A stretch of 40,655 nucleotides of DNA from Mesorhizobium sp. LSHC420B00 (GCF_000503055.1 NZ_AYVY01000011.1:1-40655); one strand, 5' to 3'; counted from the first letter of the stretch, positions 1-8,685 are shown. Numbers and translations are program-made. Notes: generated by a model not told the origin, from the sequence alone.

Positions 1-920
1 GGTTGTGCGGCCGACGGCGGCGTGGTCAGCGCGGCGACGGATTCGCCTTCGCCGATGCCCGCCTGCCCGGCCGCGGGGCCGGGATCGACCTCGTGGCCTT
101 CGGGCGTCAGGCGCTGCGTGAACTTCGCGCCTTCGCCAGCCTCCGTCGGAGGCGCGGCGGCCGGTACGGCCGCATCGGCCACCGGCTTGGCCGGGGCTGG
201 TTTTACCAGCGGTTCGGTGGTGACGGTTTTGGTCCCGTCGAGGCCGAGCATGCTGCCGAACGCATCCTTGTTCAGCCACATGGCGTAACCGCCACCGGCA
301 ATGACCAGCAAGGCGACGGCAGCGGCAATCACACCGCCATAGCTGCGCCTGCGCTCGGCAGGATGGAGCCGCTGGAACCTGTCCTCCGCGGGGTCGCCGT
401 CGTTGGAAAAGTCATCGCCCCGAAAAACCCCGTCTTGGTCATCGGCTGTCGGAAGATCCATGTCGGACGGCGGCGGACCAGCGCGCTCCTGAGAAAGAGC
501 GACGGGCTGCGGCTTTTGCCAGTTCGGCGCCGCCTTGGCGGGCGTGGGCTGCCATGCCGGCCCAGTCTGTGCCGGCCCGGTCTTTGCCGGCTCGGTCTTG
601 GCCGGCTCGGTTTTGGCCGGCTGGCGGACATGGCTGGGCTGGTTCTTGTTGCGGTCGATGGAGGAGAAGATGTCCTCCAGCTCCGCCAGCGGATCGGATG
701 CCGGCGCCGGTTTGCCATACTCTCGCTCAATGCTTGCGATGGCATCTTCGAGTGCACGCTTCTGCCTGGCGACGTCCGACGGCGCAAGCGGTGGATCGCG
801 TTCGGCAATCTTCTTTGCAATCGTCGAACGGGCCTTGTCGTAGACCCTGGCGCGCACCTCCGCCGACGGCTCGCCGAGATTGTCGAGCGTCTTTTTCAGA
901 ACAGAAACAAAATCTACCAT
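1..920 (-). CDS. Conserved hypothetical single-pass membrane protein, C-terminus cut by window edge
   Basis: Reading from the ATG at 918-920, an open frame runs off the left edge, so about 306 residues are visible and the C-terminus is missing. Residues 1-85 form a charged, mostly helical domain beginning MVDFVSVLKKTLDNLG. A Pro/Ala/Lys-rich linker follows, with four tandem KTEPA-like pentapeptides near residues 103-122. One membrane segment lies near residues 193-213 (GGVIAAAVALLVIAGGGYAMW), followed by another Pro/Ala-rich stretch presumably outside the cytoplasm. No catalytic motif is visible. It is the next gene downstream of purA on the same strand, about 75 bp away. I do not recognise a named family. 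The topology (cytoplasmic N-domain, linker, single TM) is seen in the sequence; any envelope role is a guess. Confidence 0.75.
   Translation of the reverse strand, partial: MVDFVSVLKKTLDNLGEPSAEVRARVYDKARSTIAKKIAERDPPLAPSDVARQKRALEDAIASIEREYGKPAPASDPLAELEDIFSSIDRNKNQPSHVRQPAKTEPAKTEPAKTGPAQTGPAWQPTPAKAAPNWQKPQPVALSQERAGPPPSDMDLPTADDQDGVFRGDDFSNDGDPAEDRFQRLHPAERRRSYGGVIAAAVALLVIAGGGYAMWLNKDAFGSMLGLDGTKTVTTEPLVKPAPAKPVADAAVPAAAPPTEAGEGAKFTQRLTPEGHEVDPGPAAGQAGIGEGESVAALTTPPSAAQ
555..614 (-). repeat. Four 15-bp tandem repeats inside the first gene
   Basis: Four head-to-tail copies of a 15-bp unit (on the plus strand, tgccggcycggtctt-like) encode KTEPA, KTEPA, KTGPA and QTGPA in the linker of the hypothetical membrane protein. 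The unit is a multiple of three, so changes in copy number keep the frame and only alter linker length. Confidence 0.85.
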
Positions 921-994
921 GCTTCAGTCGACCTGCATTTTGTTTCTGGGCCGGCCCCCGCAAATCAGCCGCAATGCCCGGAAAGGCTGAGAAA

Positions 995-2293
995 CTAGTC
1001 TTGAAACGGATCGGTCACAAGTATCGTGTCGTCCCGTTCAGGGCTGGTGGAAAGGAGTGCGACCGGCGCGCCGATCAGCTCCTCGATGTAGCGGACGTAC
1101 TTCACCGCCTGGGCCGGCAGGTCGTTCCAGCTGCGCGCGCCGGCGGTGGTGCCTTTCCACCCCTCCAGCGTCTCGTAGACCGGTTCGACGCGCGCCTGCG
1201 CGCCCTGGCTGGCCGGCAGGTAATCGATCGCCTCGCCGTCGAGGCGGTAGCCGGTGCAGACCTTGATCTCGTCCAGCCCATCGAGCACATCGAGCTTGGT
1301 CAGCGCAATGCCCTTGATGCCGTTGACGGCGACAGCCTGGCGGACCAGCACGGCATCGAACCAGCCGCAGCGGCGCTTGCGGCCGGTGACGACGCCGAAT
1401 TCATGGCCGCGCGTGCCCAGGAACTCGCCGATCTCGTTCTTCTGTTCGGTCGGAAACGGGCCTTCGCCAACGCGCGTCGTATAGGCCTTGGTGATGCCGA
1501 GCACATAGCCGATGGCGCCCGGGCCGACACCGGATCCAGCAGCGGCCTGGCCGGCAACCGTATTGGAGGAGGTGACGAACGGATAGGTGCCATGGTCGAT
1601 ATCGAGCAGCGTGCCTTGCGCGCCCTCGAACAGGATGCGCTCGCCGGCGCGGCGCTTGTCGTCGAGGATTTTCCAGACCCGGTCCATATAGGGCAGAATC
1701 TCGTCGGCGACCGAGATCAGCTCGCTCATGATCGCCTCATGCGTGACCTCGGCATGGCCGAGCCCACGGCGCAGCGCATTGTGGTGCGTCAGCAGCCTGT
1801 CGACCTTCAAGGGCAGCGTTTCCAAATCCGCCAAATCCATCACCCTGACCGCGCGTCGGCCCACCTTGTCTTCGTAGGCCGGACCGATGCCGCGACGGGT
1901 CGTGCCAATCTTCGTTCCGGAATTGGAAGCGGCGTCCTCGCGAAATCCGTCCAGCTCCCGGTGCAGCGACAGGATAAGCGCGGTGTTTTCGGCTATTTTC
2001 AGGCGGTCCGGCGTCACCTCGACGCCCTGTGCCTTCAATTTCGCCACCTCCGCGACGAAAGCGTGCGGATCGAAGACGACGCCATTGCCGATGATCGACA
2101 GCTTGCCTTGCCGCACCACGCCGGACGGCAGCAGCGACAGCTTGTAGACCTTGCCATCGACGACCAGCGTATGGCCGGCATTGTGGCCGCCCTGGAAGCG
2201 CACGACAACGTCGGCGCGCTCGGACAACCAGTCGACGATCTTGCCTTTGCCCTCATCGCCCCATTGCGAGCCTACGACCACCACATTGGCCAT
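995..2293 (-). CDS. purA: Adenylosuccinate synthetase
   Basis: PurA joins IMP and aspartate using GTP to make adenylosuccinate, the first committed step from IMP to AMP, in the cytoplasm. The 432-residue product has the usual full length. The GTP-binding P-loop motif GDEGKGK is at residues 12-18, with the catalytic Asp13. The loop FQGGHNAGH carries the catalytic His41. The segment around [20 protein letters not shown] is the IMP-binding part, and [12 protein letters not shown] and [10 protein letters not shown] are also family signatures. The ATG at 2291-2293 gives the standard start [15 protein letters not shown]. It is divergent from the EamA transporter at 2510. Nothing unusual; identification is secure. 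Confidence 0.98.
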   Translation of the reverse strand: MANVVVVGSQWGDEGKGKIVDWLSERADVVVRFQGGHNAGHTLVVDGKVYKLSLLPSGVVRQGKLSIIGNGVVFDPHAFVAEVAKLKAQGVEVTPDRLKIAENTALILSLHRELDGFREDAASNSGTKIGTTRRGIGPAYEDKVGRRAVRVMDLADLETLPLKVDRLLTHHNALRRGLGHAEVTHEAIMSELISVADEILPYMDRVWKILDDKRRAGERILFEGAQGTLLDIDHGTYPFVTSSNTVAGQAAAGSGVGPGAIGYVLGITKAYTTRVGEGPFPTEQKNEIGEFLGTRGHEFGVVTGRKRRCGWFDAVLVRQAVAVNGIKGIALTKLDVLDGLDEIKVCTGYRLDGEAIDYLPASQGAQARVEPVYETLEGWKGTTAGARSWNDLPAQAVKYVRYIEELIGAPVALLSTSPERDDTILVTDPFQD

Positions 2294-2509
2294 GCTTCTT
2301 TTCCCTTGAGATGCCGCGCCAGGCAGCTTGAAACGGTTCGAAACGACAGGCCTCTATAGCGTCAAGACCGGGCGAGCGCGACCATTCTTTGCCGCCCAAA
2401 ACGCTCCGAGGCACAACAATTTTCGCCTTTGACATCATTTACTTGCGCGAGCTGCCGCAATAGGCCCGCAACGACCGCGCATTTCTCTCCGCCTGGCCGG
2501 GACTTCACG

Positions 2510-3412
2510 ATGCATCGAGCCGCCTATCTGTTCCTGCTGTTCACCATCTTGCTGTGGGGCGGCAACTCCGTGGCGGGGAAGCTGGCGGTCGGTCATATCT
2601 CGCCGATGACGCTGGTCTTCCTGCGTTGGCTGCTGGCGGTTCTGATCTTGCTGCCGATCGGCTGGGCAACGCTGCGCCAAGATTGGCCGGTGGTGCGCAG
2701 GCACTGGTTGCTGCTTGGCGGGCTCGGCGCTTGCGGCTTCGCCTTCTTCAACACGATCTTCTACACGGCGCTCAACTACACCACGGCGATCAACGTCTCG
2801 ATCGAGCAGGCGGCGATCCCGATCGTCATCATCATCGCCAATTTTGTGCTCTTTCGCCTGCGCGTCAATGGCGTGCAGGTCATCGGCGTCGTGCTGACCA
2901 TCGCCGGTGTCGCGGTGACGGCGAGCCATGGCGATCCACGCCAGCTTCTCAGGCTGGATCTCAACTTCGGCGACGCCATCATGCTGGTCGCCGTGCTTTG
3001 CTACTCGTTCTATTCGGTGGGGTTGCGGCTGAAGCCAGTCATCCGCTGGCAGAGCCTGATGCTGGCGCTGTCGGTCGCCGCACTCATCACATCGCTGCCT
3101 TTCTTCCTGTGGGAGATTGCCGCCGGCAAGGTCATCGTCCCCGATGCACGCGGCTGGGCGGTCGCGTTCTATACCGCCATCGGTGCCTCGGTCATATCGC
3201 AGATCTTCTATATCAGGGGCAACGAGCTGATCGGCGCCAACCGGGCCGGCCTGTTCATCAACCTGGTGCCGATCTTCGGTACGCTGCTGTCGGTGCTGAT
3301 CGTCGGCGAGACATTCCAGCTCTATCAGGCGCTGGCGCTCGCGCTGGTGCTCGGCGGCATCGGCCTCGCCGAATACAGCGGACGGAAGACGGCGATATCC
3401 GCCGCTGAATGA
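2510..3412 (+). CDS. DMT-superfamily (EamA) transporter
   Basis: A 300-residue integral membrane protein with about ten hydrophobic segments in two EamA halves, starting MHRAAYLFLLFTILLWGGNSVAGK. The LLWGGNSVAGKLAVGHISP pattern in the first helix and the LVPIFGTLLSVLIVGE motif in the second half are classic for EamA drug/metabolite exporters. The substrate cannot be read from the sequence; family members export amino acids, purines or other metabolites. The open frame extends upstream to 2429, but the ATG at 2510 was chosen because it places the first membrane helix at the normal distance from the N-terminus. It is transcribed away from purA and stands alone, facing the convergent serA gene. 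Confidence 0.9.
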   Translation: MHRAAYLFLLFTILLWGGNSVAGKLAVGHISPMTLVFLRWLLAVLILLPIGWATLRQDWPVVRRHWLLLGGLGACGFAFFNTIFYTALNYTTAINVSIEQAAIPIVIIIANFVLFRLRVNGVQVIGVVLTIAGVAVTASHGDPRQLLRLDLNFGDAIMLVAVLCYSFYSVGLRLKPVIRWQSLMLALSVAALITSLPFFLWEIAAGKVIVPDARGWAVAFYTAIGASVISQIFYIRGNELIGANRAGLFINLVPIFGTLLSVLIVGETFQLYQALALALVLGGIGLAEYSGRKTAISAAE

Positions 3413-3496
3413 AGTCGCTTGCCGCGACGTTTCACTGCGGTCCATCAACGACCGTGGAAGCGCCCCGCGTGCTGCTGCACACGGGGCGACCGAATT

Positions 3497-5095
3497 TCAG
3501 GCCGCGCCGACGTCGAAGTGCAGCCGCTTGGCGGAGTCGATCGACTTGTGCGAGCGCACCTGCGCCAACACCTTTTCCGGGAACGGCGCATCGAGATAGA
3601 GCAATGCGATGGCATCGCCGCCCGGCCGGTTGCGGCCGAGCTGGAAATTGGCGATGTTGACGCCGTTCTCGCCGCAGACCGTGCCGAGCAGGCCGATGAT
3701 CCCAGGCGCATCGGCATTCGTCGTGTAGAGCATGTGCTGACCGACCTCGGCGTCGAGATTGATGCCCTTGATCTGGATGAAGCGCGGCTTGCCGTCCGAA
3801 AAACAGGTGCCGGCGATCGAGCGCGTCCTGTGCTCGGTCTTGACCGTCAGCTTGATATAGCCGTCGAACACGCCGGATTTGTCGCGCTTGACCTCGGCGA
3901 CGATGATGCCGCGCTCCTTCACCATGATCGGCGCCGACACCATGTTGACGTCGGAGACCTGCGGCCGGATCAGCCCGGCAAGGGTGGCGCTGATCAGCGC
4001 GCGCGTGTTCATCGTCGCGGTCGAGCCGTCGAACAGTATCTCGACCTCCTTGATTGGATCCTCGGTGACCTGGCCGACAAAGGCGCCGAGCACTTCGGCA
4101 AGCTTGACGAAAGGTTTCAGCCGCGGCGCCTCTTCGGCGGTGATCGACGGCATGTTGATGGCGTTGGAAACGGCGCCCTTGATCAGATAGTCGGACATCT
4201 GCTCGGCGACATGAAGGGCGACATTCTCCTGCGCTTCGGTGGTCGACGCGCCGAGATGCGGCGTCGCCACGACATTCTCCATGCCGAACAGTTCATTATA
4301 CTCCGCCGGTTCGACCTCGAACACGTCGATGCCGGCGCCTGCCACCTTGCCGCTTTTCAGTGCCGCGATCAGGTCGGCCTCGACGACCAGCCCGCCACGC
4401 GCGCAATTGATGATGCGCACACCCGTCTTCATTTTGGCGATCGCCGCGGCATCGATGATGTTGCGCGTCTTGTCGGTGAGCGGTGTGTGCAGCGTGATGA
4501 AGTCGGCGCGGGCGAACAGCTCGTCGAGTTCGACCTTTTCGACGCCGAGCTCCTCGGCGCGGCTGTCCGACAGGAACGGATCGAAGGCGATGACATGCAT
4601 CTTCAGGCCGACGCCGCGCGTAGCGACGATCGAGCCAATATTGCCGCAGCCGATGATGCCCAGCGTCTTGCCGGTGATCTCGACACCCATGAAGCGGTTC
4701 TTTTCCCATTTGCCGGCATGGGTCGAGGCGTTGGCCTCCGGTATCTGGCGGGCCAGCGCGAAGACCATGGCGATCGCATGCTCGGCAGTGGTGATCGAAT
4801 TGCCGAAGGGCGTGTTCATCACGATGATGCCCTTGCGGCTCGCCGCCGGGATGTCGACATTGTCGACGCCGATGCCGGCGCGGCCCACGACCTTCAGCCT
4901 GGTCGCGGCGTTGATCAGCTTCTCCGTGACCTTTGTCGCCGAGCGGATGGCCAGCCCATCATACTGGTCGATCACCTCGAGCAGTTTTTCCTTATCCTTG
5001 CCGAGATCCGGCAAATAGTCGACGTCAATGCCGCGATCCCTGAAGATCTGCACGGCGGTGGTGGAAAGTTTATCCGAGACGAGAACGCGAGGCAT
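3497..5095 (-). CDS. serA: D-3-phosphoglycerate dehydrogenase
   Basis: SerA oxidises 3-phosphoglycerate to 3-phosphohydroxypyruvate with NAD, the entry step of serine synthesis. The 532-residue product is the long form: an N-terminal substrate domain, an NAD-binding Rossmann domain with GCGNIGS at residues 149-155, an intervening ASB-type domain (about 320-450) and a C-terminal ACT domain (about 455-530), usually the site of serine feedback. The catalytic trio is visible as Arg233 (CARGG), Glu262 (DVFEVEP) and His280 (TPHLGA). The frame stays open far upstream, but the ATG at 5093-5095 gives the typical start MPRVLVSDKLS, and the extension is low-complexity sequence translated from an intergenic repeat. 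It lies downstream of serC on the same strand, separated by a palindromic repeat region. Confidence 0.97.
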   Translation of the reverse strand: MPRVLVSDKLSTTAVQIFRDRGIDVDYLPDLGKDKEKLLEVIDQYDGLAIRSATKVTEKLINAATRLKVVGRAGIGVDNVDIPAASRKGIIVMNTPFGNSITTAEHAIAMVFALARQIPEANASTHAGKWEKNRFMGVEITGKTLGIIGCGNIGSIVATRGVGLKMHVIAFDPFLSDSRAEELGVEKVELDELFARADFITLHTPLTDKTRNIIDAAAIAKMKTGVRIINCARGGLVVEADLIAALKSGKVAGAGIDVFEVEPAEYNELFGMENVVATPHLGASTTEAQENVALHVAEQMSDYLIKGAVSNAINMPSITAEEAPRLKPFVKLAEVLGAFVGQVTEDPIKEVEILFDGSTATMNTRALISATLAGLIRPQVSDVNMVSAPIMVKERGIIVAEVKRDKSGVFDGYIKLTVKTEHRTRSIAGTCFSDGKPRFIQIKGINLDAEVGQHMLYTTNADAPGIIGLLGTVCGENGVNIANFQLGRNRPGGDAIALLYLDAPFPEKVLAQVRSHKSIDSAKRLHFDVGAA

Positions 5096-5115
5096 TGGCT
5101 TGGTCCTTTGCGATT

Positions 5116-5282
5116 GGCGTCCCTCCTTGAGGGGAGGGTCGGCGCGAAGCGCCGGGGTGGGGTCGGTGCGGCCGGATGCGGCCGAATCTTTCTGGATGGT
5201 GGATCGTTGAGCTCGTGTCGTTGAGCGGGTGGAGGCGACCCCACCCGGCCCTTCGGGCCACCCTCCCCTCGAGGGGGAGGGA
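5116..5282. repeat. Inverted pair of palindromic intergenic repeats between serA and serC
   Basis: Two copies of a GC-rich element of about 48 bp lie head to head, at 5116-5164 (cctccttgaggggaggg, then gcgcgaagcgcc) and 5233-5282 (ccaccctcccctcgaggggg, preceded by ggcccttcgggcc). Each is itself made of two small palindromes, and the two copies are roughly reverse complements, so the region could fold into a long hairpin. Elements of this type are scattered between genes in Mesorhizobium (from memory). This one immediately follows the serC stop and may end or attenuate the serC message. Confidence 0.75.
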
Positions 5283-6458
5283 TCAGGCCGCCGCTTTGAG
5301 CGACGCCTTTTGCGCGGCAAAGGCCCAGTCCAGCCAAGGCAGCAGCGCCTCGAGGTCGGAGGCCTCGACCGTCGCGCCGCACCAGATGCGCAGGCCGGGC
5401 GGGGCGTCGCGATAGGCGCCGATGTCATAGGCGACGCCTTCCTTGTCGAGCACCGAGACAATTGCCTTGGCGAACGCGGCCTGTCCGTCGGCGTCGAGTG
5501 CCGCCACATCCGGATCGGTGAAGGAAAGGCAGACCGAAGTGTTCGAGCGCGTCGCCGGGTCGGCTGCAAGATGGCCGAGCCAGGAAGATTTCCTGACAAA
5601 GCCATCGAGCACGGCGGCATTGGCGTCGGCACGGGCGATCAGCGCATCGAGGCCGCCGATCGACTTCGCCCAATGCAGCGCATCGAGATAGTCCTCGACG
5701 CACAGCATCGACGGCGTGTTGATAGTCTCGCCCTTGAAGATGCCCTCGATCAGCTTACCGCCGGAAGTGAGGCGGAAGATCTTCGGCAGTGGCCAGGCCG
5801 GCTTGTAGCTTTCCAGGCGTTCGACGGCGCGCGGGCTGAGGATCAGCATGCCATGCGCGCCCTCACCGCCCAGCACCTTCTGCCAGGAGAAGGTGACGAC
5901 GTCGAGTTTCTGAAAATCGAGCTTTTGCGCAAAGGCCGCCGAAGTGGCGTCGCAAATGGTCAGGCCCTTGCGGGTGGCCGGGATGAAATCGCCGTTCGGC
6001 ACGCGCACGCCCGACGTCGTGCCGTTCCAGGTGAAGACCACGTCGCGGTCGAAGTCTATTTTGGTCAGGTCGGGCAGTGCCCCGTAGTCGGCCTCTAACC
6101 TGCGCACATCGGCAAGCCTCAGCTGCTTGACCACATCGGTGACCCAGCCGGAGCCGAAGCTCTCCCAGGCGACCATGTCGACGCCGCGTTCGCCGAGCAG
6201 CGACCACAGCGCCATTTCGACCGCGCCGGTGTCCGAGGCCGGCACGATGCCGATGCGATAGTCTGCCGGAACCTGGAGGATTTCCCGCGTCAGCTCGATC
6301 GCTTGTTCGAGCTTGGTCTTGCCGATCTTGGCACGGTGCGAGCGCCCGAGCGCGGCATTTTTGAGCGCCTCGACCGACCAGCCGGGGCGTTTTGCACAGG
6401 GACCTGAGGAAAAATTGGGATTTGCCGGACGGAATCCGGGCTTCGTATGCGTCGTCAT
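5283..6458 (-). CDS. serC: Phosphoserine aminotransferase
   Basis: SerC is a PLP enzyme that transaminates 3-phosphohydroxypyruvate to 3-phosphoserine with glutamate, directly after SerA. The 391-residue product is of the alphaproteobacterial type, starting [20 protein letters not shown]. The PLP-binding lysine is probably Lys194 in [13 protein letters not shown], and the cofactor-facing Asp170 lies in LTICDATSA. The ATG at 6456-6458 is preceded by a GGAAGGA Shine-Dalgarno that sits in a small hairpin loop (see leader). It lies upstream of serA on the same strand, so the pair supplies the first two serine steps; serB is not in the window. Confidence 0.96.
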   Translation of the reverse strand: MTTHTKPGFRPANPNFSSGPCAKRPGWSVEALKNAALGRSHRAKIGKTKLEQAIELTREILQVPADYRIGIVPASDTGAVEMALWSLLGERGVDMVAWESFGSGWVTDVVKQLRLADVRRLEADYGALPDLTKIDFDRDVVFTWNGTTSGVRVPNGDFIPATRKGLTICDATSAAFAQKLDFQKLDVVTFSWQKVLGGEGAHGMLILSPRAVERLESYKPAWPLPKIFRLTSGGKLIEGIFKGETINTPSMLCVEDYLDALHWAKSIGGLDALIARADANAAVLDGFVRKSSWLGHLAADPATRSNTSVCLSFTDPDVAALDADGQAAFAKAIVSVLDKEGVAYDIGAYRDAPPGLRIWCGATVEASDLEALLPWLDWAFAAQKASLKAAA

Positions 6459-6544
6459 CGTGGTCTATCCTTCCAGATAGTGGCCCCTCGTTGGGGAGGG
6501 GTGGCCCACGAACGGCGATATGCGTTCAGGCTTTCGGCGTCAAG
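6459..6544 (-). promoter_or_regulatory. serC promoter and structured leader (probable serC RNA motif)
   Basis: On the minus strand a sigma-70-like promoter is visible: CTTGAC at 6539-6544 and CATATC at 6517-6522, 16 bp apart. The predicted leader of about 50 nt then folds into a strong hairpin at 6480-6509 (GUGG and CCCCUC pairing with GAGGGG and CCAC) directly followed by a second small hairpin at 6465-6480 (CUAUC/GAUAG) whose loop holds the GGAAG of the serC ribosome site. A conserved two-hairpin 'serC motif' at this place in alphaproteobacteria is established in the literature; matching this leader to it is my inference from position and layout. Confidence 0.6.
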
Positions 6545-6600
6545 GGGAAAGTTTTTGTCGCTGTCAGGATATTGCCAGCGCCCGGGGCAAAAATGCGAAC

Positions 6601-6619
6601 GGCGGGCCTACGACCCGCC
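6601..6619 (-). terminator. Hairpin after the first OMP gene
   Basis: GGCGGG at 6601-6606 pairs with CCCGCC at 6614-6619, about 30 bp beyond the stop of the OMP gene at 6648. The U-run (five T) lies some 8 nt further on, so it is only a moderate intrinsic terminator. Confidence 0.45.
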
Positions 6620-6647
6620 ATTGTTAACGCCTCGGCTTCGATCGAGC

Positions 6648-7397
6648 CTACCAGAGGTCGTAGCGTAGTCCGACTTTGACTTGATGATTGTTGATTCCTT
6701 TGCGGATCGGAAAAGAAGTCAGGCTCTCCGCAGTCACATATTCGGCGTCTGGCGCGGAAAAATACTGATAGCCCAGATCGACTGAGACGTTCTTGGACAC
6801 TTGGTAGGCAAGGCCGGCATTCAGCGTGTAGGCGAAGGAGTATTGGGTCTTGTTGTCACGCAGGACGAAATCGTCGGCGGGGTTGGCGTTGTCGGTGAAG
6901 TAGCTCGCCGAGAGGCGACGCTTGCTCTGGACGACACCGATACCAGCGCCGAGATAAGGTGTGATTCCGACATAGGTGCCAAGGTCGACATAGCCATTGA
7001 ATATGCCTGAGAAGGCATAGTTCTTCAGGGTCGCCGATGCCACCGTCGTTCCGTCGTTATAGCCGACGTCGATCTTGTTGCCGGGAAGATAGCCGACATT
7101 GAGATCGGCCCGCAGATAGTCGTTGAAATGGTAGCCGAAGCCTATGCTGGCGAAGATGGGATCTTCCTTTTCGTCGAAGCTCGCGGGCGTGAAGGCGAAA
7201 TCCTCATCCTTGAAGCTCTTCTGCACCAGATAGGAGACATCGCCGCGCAGATACCATCCCGAGCCAACCTCGACCGGTACATAGTCGGGCGCCTGGTCGA
7301 CATAGACCGGCGGATCGTAATCGGCGCCAAGCGCCGGCGTCAGTGGCATCAGGACGACTGCTGCAAGCGCCAGTGCTACAGGCGATTTGAATGTCAT
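6648..7397 (-). CDS. Outer-membrane beta-barrel protein (opacity/Omp25-31-like family)
   Basis: A 249-residue exported protein. The N-terminal signal peptide (MTFKSPVALALAAVVLMPLTPALGA) is followed by a short linker and an eight-strand-type barrel with alternating aromatic and polar residues: WYLRGDVSYLVQKS, GFGYHFNDYLRADLNVGY, YVDLGTYVGITPYLGAGIGV, LAYQVSKNVSVDLGYQYF and a last strand ending in VGLRYDLW, with the terminal aromatic residue expected of outer-membrane proteins. The YVDLG(T/x)..GITPYLGAGIG signature is typical of rhizobial OMPs. The ATG at 7395-7397 was preferred over the upstream in-frame ATG because it begins the signal peptide directly. A full CtrA box lies about 75 bp upstream. 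The neighbouring OMP gene at 7632 is a paralogue. Confidence 0.88.
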   Translation of the reverse strand: MTFKSPVALALAAVVLMPLTPALGADYDPPVYVDQAPDYVPVEVGSGWYLRGDVSYLVQKSFKDEDFAFTPASFDEKEDPIFASIGFGYHFNDYLRADLNVGYLPGNKIDVGYNDGTTVASATLKNYAFSGIFNGYVDLGTYVGITPYLGAGIGVVQSKRRLSASYFTDNANPADDFVLRDNKTQYSFAYTLNAGLAYQVSKNVSVDLGYQYFSAPDAEYVTAESLTSFPIRKGINNHQVKVGLRYDLW

Positions 7398-7470
7398 GGT
7401 CCCCGGCTCCCGAACTTGGCGCATTCGCGATCGCGCGCGCCGTTTCAGGGAGCATTGTTAACCATAGTGG

Positions 7471-7485
7471 TTAAGTGCGGGTTAA
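7471..7485. promoter_or_regulatory. CtrA box upstream of first OMP gene
   Basis: TTAA at 7471-7474 and TTAA at 7482-7485 are separated by exactly 7 bp; read on the minus strand the box ends TTAACC, matching the alphaproteobacterial CtrA consensus TTAA-N7-TTAAC. A palindrome TTAACCA-TAG-TGGTTAA (7458-7474) overlaps it. It lies about 75 bp upstream of the ATG. Confidence 0.65.
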
Positions 7486-7581
7486 GGATAATAAGGCGTT
7501 AGCAATTGATTTAATCCGTTTGCACCCCTCGAGCTGGACGGTGTCACAGAGCGTCGCAGCATCTTCAGGTAGCCAAACGAA

Positions 7582-7605
7582 ACCGCCCGGCATCAGCCGG
7601 GCGGT
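7582..7605 (-). terminator. Intrinsic terminator of second OMP gene
   Basis: Perfect 10-bp stem ACCGCCCGGC / GCCGGGCGGT with a 4-nt loop, followed on the minus strand by TTCGTTT, 27 bp beyond the stop codon of the OMP gene at 7632. Confidence 0.75.
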
Positions 7606-7631
7606 CGAAAAATTCCTCGATTTCGAAGTGA

Positions 7632-8459
7632 CTACTTGGTGTAGACGGGCTCGGGTTCCGGAACATAAGGTTCCGGTTCAACGCAGTCCGATCTGCCGAA
7701 CTGATAGCGCAGGCCGCCGCGCACCTCATGAACATTGATGCCGTCGTCATAGCCGGGGCCGACGCCGCTGCCGAAGTCGAACATCTTCCCACCGTTTATA
7801 TGGCTGTAGCGGTAGCCGACGTCGAGCTTGACGCGATCGGTCAAACAGTAGGATGCGCCAACCATGGCAGCATAGGCAAAACGCCAGCCCTTGCCGCCGC
7901 GGTGGAAGAATTCACCGTCTTCATCGCTGTTGTGGAGTGTATCCCACTTAACCCAGGCACCGCCGATGCCGGCACCGACATAGGGCGTGATACCGTGCCA
8001 TGTGCCGATATCGACATAGGCGTTGGCGAGCAGCAGCAGCGCCGTATAGGACGAGGTATCGACGGAAGTACAGGGATCTCCATCGAGGCAGATGCCGCTG
8101 GTCGAGCCGCGGAAGGTGGATTTGCTCATCCAGTCCGCGGTCAAGTCGGTGCGGAAGTGCCGGTCGATTTGATAGCCGACGCCGGCACCGGCCGAGAAGG
8201 CACTCTTCAGCTTGCCGCTGTCAAAAGTGCCGGTTCCGGGAGGCGGTCCATAGGTGATGTAGTCGCCGCCACGAAACTTCGACCAGTGATAGTCGATATC
8301 GCCGCGGATATACCAGCCGCCATACTCGGCCGGCGGCTCGTAGGCGATCGGTGGCGGCGCCTCCTCGACCACCGGCGGCTCGACGAAATCGGCGGCGAAT
8401 GCCGGCCCGACGCCGGCAAACAGCGCGACCAGGAGAGCCATTCTTGCTGTGTTGAACAT
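7632..8459 (-). CDS. Outer-membrane beta-barrel protein, paralogue of the downstream gene
   Basis: A 275-residue exported protein. The signal peptide is MFNTARMALLVALFAGVGPAFA, followed by a Pro/Glu-rich linker (VEPPVVEEAPPPIAYEPP) and a barrel with strands such as GGWYIRGDIDYHW, AGAGVGYQIDRHFRTDLTADW, AYVDIGTWHGITPYVGAGIG and VKLDVGYRYSHI. It shares the AYVDIGTW-GITPY-GAGIG block with the next gene, so the two are paralogues. Unusually, after the last aromatic barrel strand (GGLRYQFG) it carries a 17-residue acidic Pro/Glu tail (EPEPYVPEPEPVYTK). The ATG at 8457-8459 was chosen; a GTG three codons earlier is also possible. A perfect CtrA box lies about 85 bp upstream. Confidence 0.88.
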   Translation of the reverse strand: MFNTARMALLVALFAGVGPAFAADFVEPPVVEEAPPPIAYEPPAEYGGWYIRGDIDYHWSKFRGGDYITYGPPPGTGTFDSGKLKSAFSAGAGVGYQIDRHFRTDLTADWMSKSTFRGSTSGICLDGDPCTSVDTSSYTALLLLANAYVDIGTWHGITPYVGAGIGGAWVKWDTLHNSDEDGEFFHRGGKGWRFAYAAMVGASYCLTDRVKLDVGYRYSHINGGKMFDFGSGVGPGYDDGINVHEVRGGLRYQFGRSDCVEPEPYVPEPEPVYTK

Positions 8460-8541
8460 GCTTATCACCCCTGAGAACCCTCGAACGGCGAACGCGCCCG
8501 AAATATGATTGACCTCAGTTGTGGATAATGAATCGGAAAGG

Positions 8542-8557
8542 TTAAAAGGCGTTTAAC
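8542..8557. promoter_or_regulatory. CtrA box upstream of second OMP gene
   Basis: TTAA (8542-8545), 7 bp, TTAAC (8553-8557): a perfect TTAA-N7-TTAAC site, 83-98 bp upstream of the ATG of the OMP gene. A second TTAACC lies just beyond at 8566. Confidence 0.65.
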
Positions 8558-8635
8558 CGTATCGATTAACCACGAATCTCTAAAATTCGAGGAATCTGGG
8601 CGACCGTTGCTGTAGCAGGACTGACAGGCAATCCA

Positions 8636-8665
8636 ACAAAAAGCCCGCCGGCAAGGCGGGCTTTT
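8636..8665 (-). terminator. Intrinsic terminator of glmM
   Basis: AAGCCCGCC / GGCGGGCTT 9-bp stem with a 5-nt loop, followed on the minus strand by a T-run, 20 bp beyond the glmM stop codon. Confidence 0.85.
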
Positions 8666-8685
8666 GAACTGATGTTGGAGGGAGA

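Noticed and set aside
554..2359. 601-codon open frame on the plus strand across purA
   Set aside because: It is antisense to purA, has the composition of a mirror frame in GC-rich DNA and no recognisable domain.
3419..5224. 601-codon open frame on the plus strand across serA
   Set aside because: Antisense shadow of serA; the translated sequence is Arg/Asp/His-rich without motifs.
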